DNA from: Candidatus Tariuqbacter arcticus
GTDB lineage: Bacteria; Electryoneota; Tariuqbacteria; Tariuqbacterales; Tariuqbacteraceae
Reading direction: 5' to 3'
Assembly (NCBI GenBank): GCA_013202315.1
Contig: JABMRZ010000034.1
Coordinates: 1 to 8,562 of the forward strand
DNA: 8,562 nt
Shown here: positions 4,637-8,562 of the stretch, piece by piece
Position numbering within the stretch: position 1 is the stretch's first letter
Layout of the letters: each line of letters opens with the position of its first letter
The notes under the pieces: model-generated
Database searches by the model: none
The model's input: the letters and a program-made list of their open reading frames with translations, nothing else
What the model was told of the DNA's origin: nothing
Translations under genes and position numbers: made by a program

Positions 4637-6847
4637 CTATATTTTAACGGAATTTTTAGCAGATGAAGTGGAAGAGACCTCCACTAAAAGGTCTTCATCG
4701 CCGATGTTGTCCAATCGTTCCACATTCACCACCCCTTTCAATCCGCGAACCGCTCTAATCACTTTAACTAAATGGGTCAGATTATGCACTTCGAGGATAA
4801 AATCCCCCACAGCCATCGCATCCGACTGCTTCATATCGAGAGCGGCTATATTAATATCGAAGGAATAAATGGCTTCAGTGATATCCAGCAGAAGGCGCTT
4901 ACGGTCTTCAGCGATAATTCGTATCCGGGCGTTGAAATTGCTGTCCCGGTCGACATCCCATTCAACCTCGATGTTCCGTTCGGGATCGCCTAAAAACCGC
5001 TCGATGTTACGGCAGTCAGTCCGGTGAATGGTGATGCCTTTCCCGGTGGTGATGAAACCGGTGATTTTATCTCCCGGTAAAGGATTGCAACACTTGGCAA
5101 AGTCAAACATCAGATTATCGAATCCCTGCACCCGTACTCCCTTACTTCCCTTGTGCAAAGTCCTCATCACCCGCACGAAAACATTATCATGCGGAGGAGC
5201 GTCCGCTTCTGGGGGCATCAGTTTCCGAACCACATTCTGAGCGGGTATATCCCCCGCTCCCACCGCAGCGTAGAGCGATTTCATAGTGGAAAACCCAAAT
5301 GACAGCGCTACATCTTCCAAATCATCTTTCACCTTCTTAATATGAAGCCGTTCCAAGTGGCGGTCGATGATTTCCAACCCAAGTTTTACACTCTGGTCGA
5401 ATTGCGCATCCTTAAAATACTTTTTAATTCTGCTGCGCGCCCGGCTGGTAATAACGAACTTAAGCCAGTCAATCGAAGGCTTCTGATTGGGGGAAGTGAT
5501 AATTTCCACCGTTACCCCTGAATGCAGGGCGGAATTCAAGGCCACTATCTTGCCGTTAACCTTAGCCCCGATTATATGAAGACCGATTTCCGAGTGAACA
5601 GCGAAGGCGAAATCGATAGGCGTGCTGTCTCTCGGCAAAGTTATAAGTTTGCCTTTTGGAGTGAAGATATAAATTTCGTCCTGGAAGAGGTCGATTTTAA
5701 GATTTTCCATAAACTCGGTGGAACTGGTCGTTTCCAACTGCCAAGCGACCATATCCCTGAGCCAATTAGCATGAGCGCCGACTTCATCGGGCCCAGCCTC
5801 ACCTTCTTTGTAATGCCAGTGAGCGGCGATGCCGACTTCCGCTCGCTGATCCATATCCCGGGTCCGTATCTGGATTTCCAATATCACCCCGTCAGGACCC
5901 ACAACTTTGGTGTGCAGCGTTTGATACATATTTTGTTTGGGAGAAGCGATGTAATCGGTGAATTTTTCGGGCAGGGGGGTGAATATGGAGTGGACTACTC
6001 CCAATGCATGATAACAATCCTCAACCCGAAGGGTTATTATTCGAACAGCGGTCAAATCGAGGATTTCTTCAAAAGACAGATTCCGCGTTTTCATTTTATG
6101 ATAAATGCTGTAAAAGTGCTTGACGCGCCCAATCACCCAGGTTTTAATACCGAGTCTGGCTAATTCCTTCTGAATCGGTTCGATTACTGTCTGTAGACGA
6201 GCCTCCCTCTCTTCCCGCTTCAAGACAACCTTGTTCTCAATCTCGCGATATGCATTATTATCGAGCGCCTTCAACGAGAGGTCTTCCAGTTGGGATTTCA
6301 AAGTATTAATTCCAAAGCGGTGAGCGAGTGGGGCGTAGACTTCAAGCGTCTCTCTCGCGATACGCACCTGCGATTTCCGGGGCAGGTGTTCGATGGTGCG
6401 CATATTGTGAAGCCGGTCGGCGAATTTAATCAGAATGACCCGCAGGTCTTGGCTCATAGAAAGCAACATCTTACGAAAATTCCCCGCTTGACGGTCTTCC
6501 CGGCTTTCAAGGCGGAGTTCCGCAATTTTTGTCAAGCCGTTGACCAAGTTCGCCAGTTCAGCGCCGAAATTCTCCTCGATCTCATCCAGCCGGACTTTTG
6601 TGTCCTCTACAACATCGTGAAGAAGTCCTCCTGATATTGTGATATAATCCAGCTTCAGATCGGCGAGAATATTTGCCACCTCGAGACAATGCACAACATA
6701 AGGTTCACCGCTCAGACGAATCTGCCCCTTATGCGCTTCATAAGCGAAATCAAAGGCTTTTTGAAGGAAGTTAAGATCGGCGTTCGGATTGTAATCGACA
6801 ATCTTATTCAGGATCTCGCGAAACTGTTTTTGATACCGCTCTTCCAT
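4637..6847 (-). CDS. rel: Bifunctional (p)ppGpp synthetase/hydrolase, RelA/SpoT (Rel) family
   Basis: Makes and degrades the alarmone (p)ppGpp. At 736 residues it has the full long-RSH layout. The HD hydrolase domain (about 25-155) keeps Arg44, His53, His77-Asp78, Glu81-Asp82 and DRLHN (144-148); by my recollection these fall at the same numbers as in the Streptococcus equisimilis Rel enzyme. The synthetase domain (about 235-350) has GRVKHFYSIYHKM (240-252), Asp264, YIASPKQNMYQTLHT (299-313), EIQIRT (324-329) and AAHWHYKEG (341-349). The TGS domain lies at about 385-450, the zinc-finger-like CC segment KCCNPLPGD (585-593) with DC (611-612), and the ACT domain at about 640-712. Both active sites look intact, so it is probably the bifunctional type. 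GAAGG (6856-6860) sits eight bases before the ATG. It appears to be the first gene of the tightly packed cluster. Confidence 0.97.
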   Translation of the reverse strand: MEERYQKQFREILNKIVDYNPNADLNFLQKAFDFAYEAHKGQIRLSGEPYVVHCLEVANILADLKLDYITISGGLLHDVVEDTKVRLDEIEENFGAELANLVNGLTKIAELRLESREDRQAGNFRKMLLSMSQDLRVILIKFADRLHNMRTIEHLPRKSQVRIARETLEVYAPLAHRFGINTLKSQLEDLSLKALDNNAYREIENKVVLKREEREARLQTVIEPIQKELARLGIKTWVIGRVKHFYSIYHKMKTRNLSFEEILDLTAVRIITLRVEDCYHALGVVHSIFTPLPEKFTDYIASPKQNMYQTLHTKVVGPDGVILEIQIRTRDMDQRAEVGIAAHWHYKEGEAGPDEVGAHANWLRDMVAWQLETTSSTEFMENLKIDLFQDEIYIFTPKGKLITLPRDSTPIDFAFAVHSEIGLHIIGAKVNGKIVALNSALHSGVTVEIITSPNQKPSIDWLKFVITSRARSRIKKYFKDAQFDQSVKLGLEIIDRHLERLHIKKVKDDLEDVALSFGFSTMKSLYAAVGAGDIPAQNVVRKLMPPEADAPPHDNVFVRVMRTLHKGSKGVRVQGFDNLMFDFAKCCNPLPGDKITGFITTGKGITIHRTDCRNIERFLGDPERNIEVEWDVDRDSNFNARIRIIAEDRKRLLLDITEAIYSFDINIAALDMKQSDAMAVGDFILEVHNLTHLVKVIRAVRGLKGVVNVERLDNIGDEDLLVEVSSTSSAKNSVKI

Positions 6848-6855
6848 TTGCGATG

Positions 6856-6860
6856 CCTTC
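6856..6860 (-). promoter_or_regulatory. Shine-Dalgarno GAAGG for rel
   Basis: GAAGG on the minus strand lies eight bases before ATG 6847, near the ideal spacing, and supports that start. Confidence 0.6.
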
Positions 6861-6922
6861 GAAAGGAGATTTACTGAAAATACTAATCCGAGGCTAAATT
6901 GATACGCCTCAAATTAAGTCCA

Positions 6923-6978
6923 CAGTCCTTCCACACCTGATTACTTTCACACTTTTAAACTTTCACACTTTCACACTT
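6923..6978 (-). repeat. Degenerate 8-bp tandem repeat between dnaB and rel
   Basis: Seven 8-bp units can be read. Three (6947-6954, 6963-6970 and 6971-6978) are exactly AAGTGTGA on the minus strand. The unit at 6955-6962 (AAGTTTAA) and that at 6939-6946 are degenerate, and those at 6923-6938 are more so. The last unit overlaps two bases of the dnaB stop codon (6979-6977), so the repeat starts exactly at the gene end. Its AGTG core is shared with the heptad repeat upstream of dnaB. Confidence 0.75.
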
Positions 6979-8455
6979 AATAAGGTTTATCCTTGGAAGT
7001 GGAATCTTTTTTGGCTTTGGAACCCTTGCCGGCTTTGGGGGGCTTTTTCTCTGCGGGTTTGCCTTCGGTTTCCTCTCCACCCGGGTGGTGTTCCACATTA
7101 TCGAATCGTGCGTATTCTCGTTTAAAAACCAAGTTTATTTTTCCGGTCGGTCCATTGCGCTGTTTGGCTACGATGATTTCAGCTTTATTTTTATCTTCAT
7201 CATCCATTTCATCTTCCTGCCCGGTTTTGTATTGTGAAGGCCGCCAGATGAACATCACCACATCCGCATCCTGTTCAATCGCTCCGCTGTCGCGAAGGTC
7301 GGAAAGCTGAGGGCGCTTATCGCCCCCTCGAGTCTCCACCGCCCTTGAAAGCTGAGACAACACCAACACCGGCACATTCAGCTCCTTCGCCAACCCTTTG
7401 AGCTGGCGGGATATGGAAGCAATCGCCTGCTGCTGGCTTTCGGATTCGGGAGGGGGCTGCATAATTTGAAGATAATCCACAACTATCAAAGCAACTTCCT
7501 TATCTTTAGCGAGTCGTCGGGCGCGAGCGCGCAGTTCCAGGATGGATAGATTGGAAGAATCATCTATATGAAACGGCGTCACAGATAACCGAGAAGCAAT
7601 ATCCGAAAGTTTCTGCCAATCTGGGTCAGGCAGCCGACCGGTGCGGACTTTATGTGAATCCACCCGCGCTTCGGAGCAAAGGATGCGATACCCTATCATC
7701 TGGGAATTCATCTCCATGGAAAAAAAGCCGACCGGATTACCATCACCGGCGACTTTCACCGCCACATTAAGAGCGAAGGCGGTCTTCCCCATTGACGGCC
7801 TGCCGGCTAAGACGATGAATTCCGAAGGCTGAAGGCCCGAGGTTAAAGCGTCCAAATCATCAAATCCCGTATGCAGACCCGTCACTAATCCCTTGCGGGA
7901 GTGGAATCCCTCGATAATTTCAAAGGTATGGCTTAATATTGGTTCGATGTGCTGGAAACCGCGCTGGTCGCGCCGGGAAGCGACTTCAAACAGCCGTTCT
8001 TGCGCACGGTCCAATAAATCAAACGCTCCCGTCTGAGGCAAGAAACAGTCTTCGGCGATATCACCGGATATTGAAATCAATTTGCGAAGGAGAGCCTTTT
8101 CGCGGAGGGTTTCAGAATAGTGCACTACACTGGTGGGGAAAGAGACCATTTCGGTCAATTGGGTGAGATAATAAGAGCCGCCGATTTCATCAATCTTGCC
8201 CATCTCTTTTAATTTTTCCGCAACGGAACGCATATCTATCGGCTGATTTGCATCATTGAGGCTGCACATAGCCAAGAAAACCAACTTATTGGCTCTATTA
8301 TAAAAGCAATCGGCGTCCAGCAATTCAATCGCCTTCCCAAATGCGCTGGTATCTAACATCATTGAACCGAGGACCGTACCTTCCAATTCGAGCGCCTGTG
8401 GGGGCAGCCGCTGAGGTTCGGCTTCCTTCTTCGATGCTTTATTCTGTTCCGCCAT
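6977..8455 (-). CDS. dnaB: Replicative DNA helicase DnaB
   Basis: Hexameric helicase that unwinds DNA ahead of the replication fork and works with primase. It has 492 residues, slightly longer than usual (about 450-470). The N-terminal domain (about 20-120) includes the typical LEGTVLGSMMLD (24-35). The RecA-like domain (about 190-455) has Walker A GRPSMGKT (218-225), catalytic Glu248 in SMEM, Walker B LIVVDYLQ (323-330), SQLSRAVE (367-374), LSDLRDSGAIEQDAD (384-398) and KQRNGPTG (431-438), whose Lys431 and Arg433 match the trans-acting finger residues. The extra length is a 20-residue N-terminal tail and a Lys/Pro/Gly-rich, probably disordered C-terminal tail (about 456-492). No intein interrupts it. 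The ATG at 8455 precedes the first conserved helix suitably, although its Shine-Dalgarno (a weak GAAG) is poor. Its usual neighbour in many bacteria, rplI, would lie outside the window. Confidence 0.97.
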   Translation of the reverse strand: MAEQNKASKKEAEPQRLPPQALELEGTVLGSMMLDTSAFGKAIELLDADCFYNRANKLVFLAMCSLNDANQPIDMRSVAEKLKEMGKIDEIGGSYYLTQLTEMVSFPTSVVHYSETLREKALLRKLISISGDIAEDCFLPQTGAFDLLDRAQERLFEVASRRDQRGFQHIEPILSHTFEIIEGFHSRKGLVTGLHTGFDDLDALTSGLQPSEFIVLAGRPSMGKTAFALNVAVKVAGDGNPVGFFSMEMNSQMIGYRILCSEARVDSHKVRTGRLPDPDWQKLSDIASRLSVTPFHIDDSSNLSILELRARARRLAKDKEVALIVVDYLQIMQPPPESESQQQAIASISRQLKGLAKELNVPVLVLSQLSRAVETRGGDKRPQLSDLRDSGAIEQDADVVMFIWRPSQYKTGQEDEMDDEDKNKAEIIVAKQRNGPTGKINLVFKREYARFDNVEHHPGGEETEGKPAEKKPPKAGKGSKAKKDSTSKDKPY

Positions 8456-8503
8456 TACTATTCTTCAGATGACAGGTTGAATTGAAACGCGGCAAGGACT
8501 ATA

Positions 8504-8545
8504 GACTACTTGACACTTGATACTTGGCACTTTGCACTTTTCACA
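8504..8545 (-). repeat. Degenerate 7-bp tandem repeat upstream of dnaB
   Basis: Six heptads are in register: GACTACT (8504-8510), TGACACT (8511-8517), then one-to-three-base variants at 8518-8524, 8525-8531, 8532-8538 and 8539-8545 (plus-strand reading). On the minus strand the core is AGTG followed by two or three variable bases. It lies 49 bp before the dnaB start, in the likely 5' untranslated region. Confidence 0.65.
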
Positions 8546-8555
8546 TAATCTTTAC

Positions 8556-8561
8556 ATTATA
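8556..8561 (-). promoter_or_regulatory. Possible -10 element for dnaB
   Basis: A perfect TATAAT reads on the minus strand about 100 bp before the dnaB start. The matching -35 region would lie beyond the window edge, so it cannot be tested here. In AT-rich intergenic DNA such a hexamer arises easily by chance. Confidence 0.25.
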
Positions 8562-8562
8562 C

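Noticed and set aside
5522..6163. 213-residue open frame on the plus strand inside rel
   Set aside because: It is fully antisense to the conserved TGS, synthetase and hydrolase coding sequence, shows no family motif, and is explained by the codon pattern of rel.
6861..6868. Strong Shine-Dalgarno-like GAAAGGAG on the plus strand before rel
   Set aside because: It is on the opposite strand to every real gene, and no credible plus-strand coding frame follows it.
6890..6910. Inverted repeat GAGGC/GCCTC with an 11-base loop between dnaB and rel
   Set aside because: It has only five pairs, a long loop and no T-run on either strand. It is too weak to call a terminator or operator.
6923..6978. Possible CRISPR-like or iteron array
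   Set aside because: Units are only 8 bp with no spacers, so it is a simple tandem repeat and not a CRISPR. The units are too short and decayed to claim as initiator-binding iterons.

Overview
This window reads as a stretch of ordinary chromosome from a diderm (Gram-negative-type) bacterium. All seven credible genes lie on the minus strand, so transcription runs from high to low coordinates. The order is: replicative helicase DnaB, bifunctional (p)ppGpp synthase/hydrolase Rel, an HU/IHF-family DNA-binding protein, RuvX/YqgF, a Gfo/Idh/MocA oxidoreductase, apolipoprotein N-acyltransferase Lnt, and a PorV/PorQ-like outer-membrane beta-barrel protein of unknown function. Lnt and the barrel protein point to an outer membrane. 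The barrel type, common in the Bacteroidetes/FCB assemblage, together with the moderate GC content and the degenerate short-period repeats between genes, suggests an uncultivated FCB-type lineage. That assignment is an inference and stays uncertain.

Layout. Bases 8456-8562 are intergenic sequence upstream of dnaB, with a degenerate 7-bp repeat and a perfect TATAAT at the window edge. dnaB occupies 8455-6977. A 129-bp gap (6848-6976) carries an 8-bp tandem repeat that begins inside the dnaB stop codon. From rel (6847-4637) onward the genes are tightly packed. There is a 29-bp gap to the HU gene, a 4-bp ATGA overlap into ruvX, a 38-bp gap to the oxidoreductase, a 41-bp overlap into lnt (TTG start) and a 19-bp overlap into the barrel gene. 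This looks like one transcription unit with translational coupling. Bases 1-352 have no credible gene. They hold a telomere-like AGGGTTT heptad repeat with quadruplex potential, a second A-rich heptad repeat, a 15-bp direct repeat and some weak hairpins.

How the genes fit together. dnaB, rel, HU and ruvX all concern replication, nucleoid structure, nucleic-acid processing or the stringent response, which acts on replication among other targets. lnt and the barrel protein concern the cell envelope. The oxidoreductase sits between the two groups and its substrate cannot be read from sequence. The core genes look intact, with catalytic residues in place. The exception is the oxidoreductase, which has proline where its family usually has histidine.

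I found no defence system, mobile element, CRISPR array, RNA gene or clearly new multi-gene system. The most unusual signals are the short-period repeats in three of the non-coding stretches, especially the G-rich one at 70-97.
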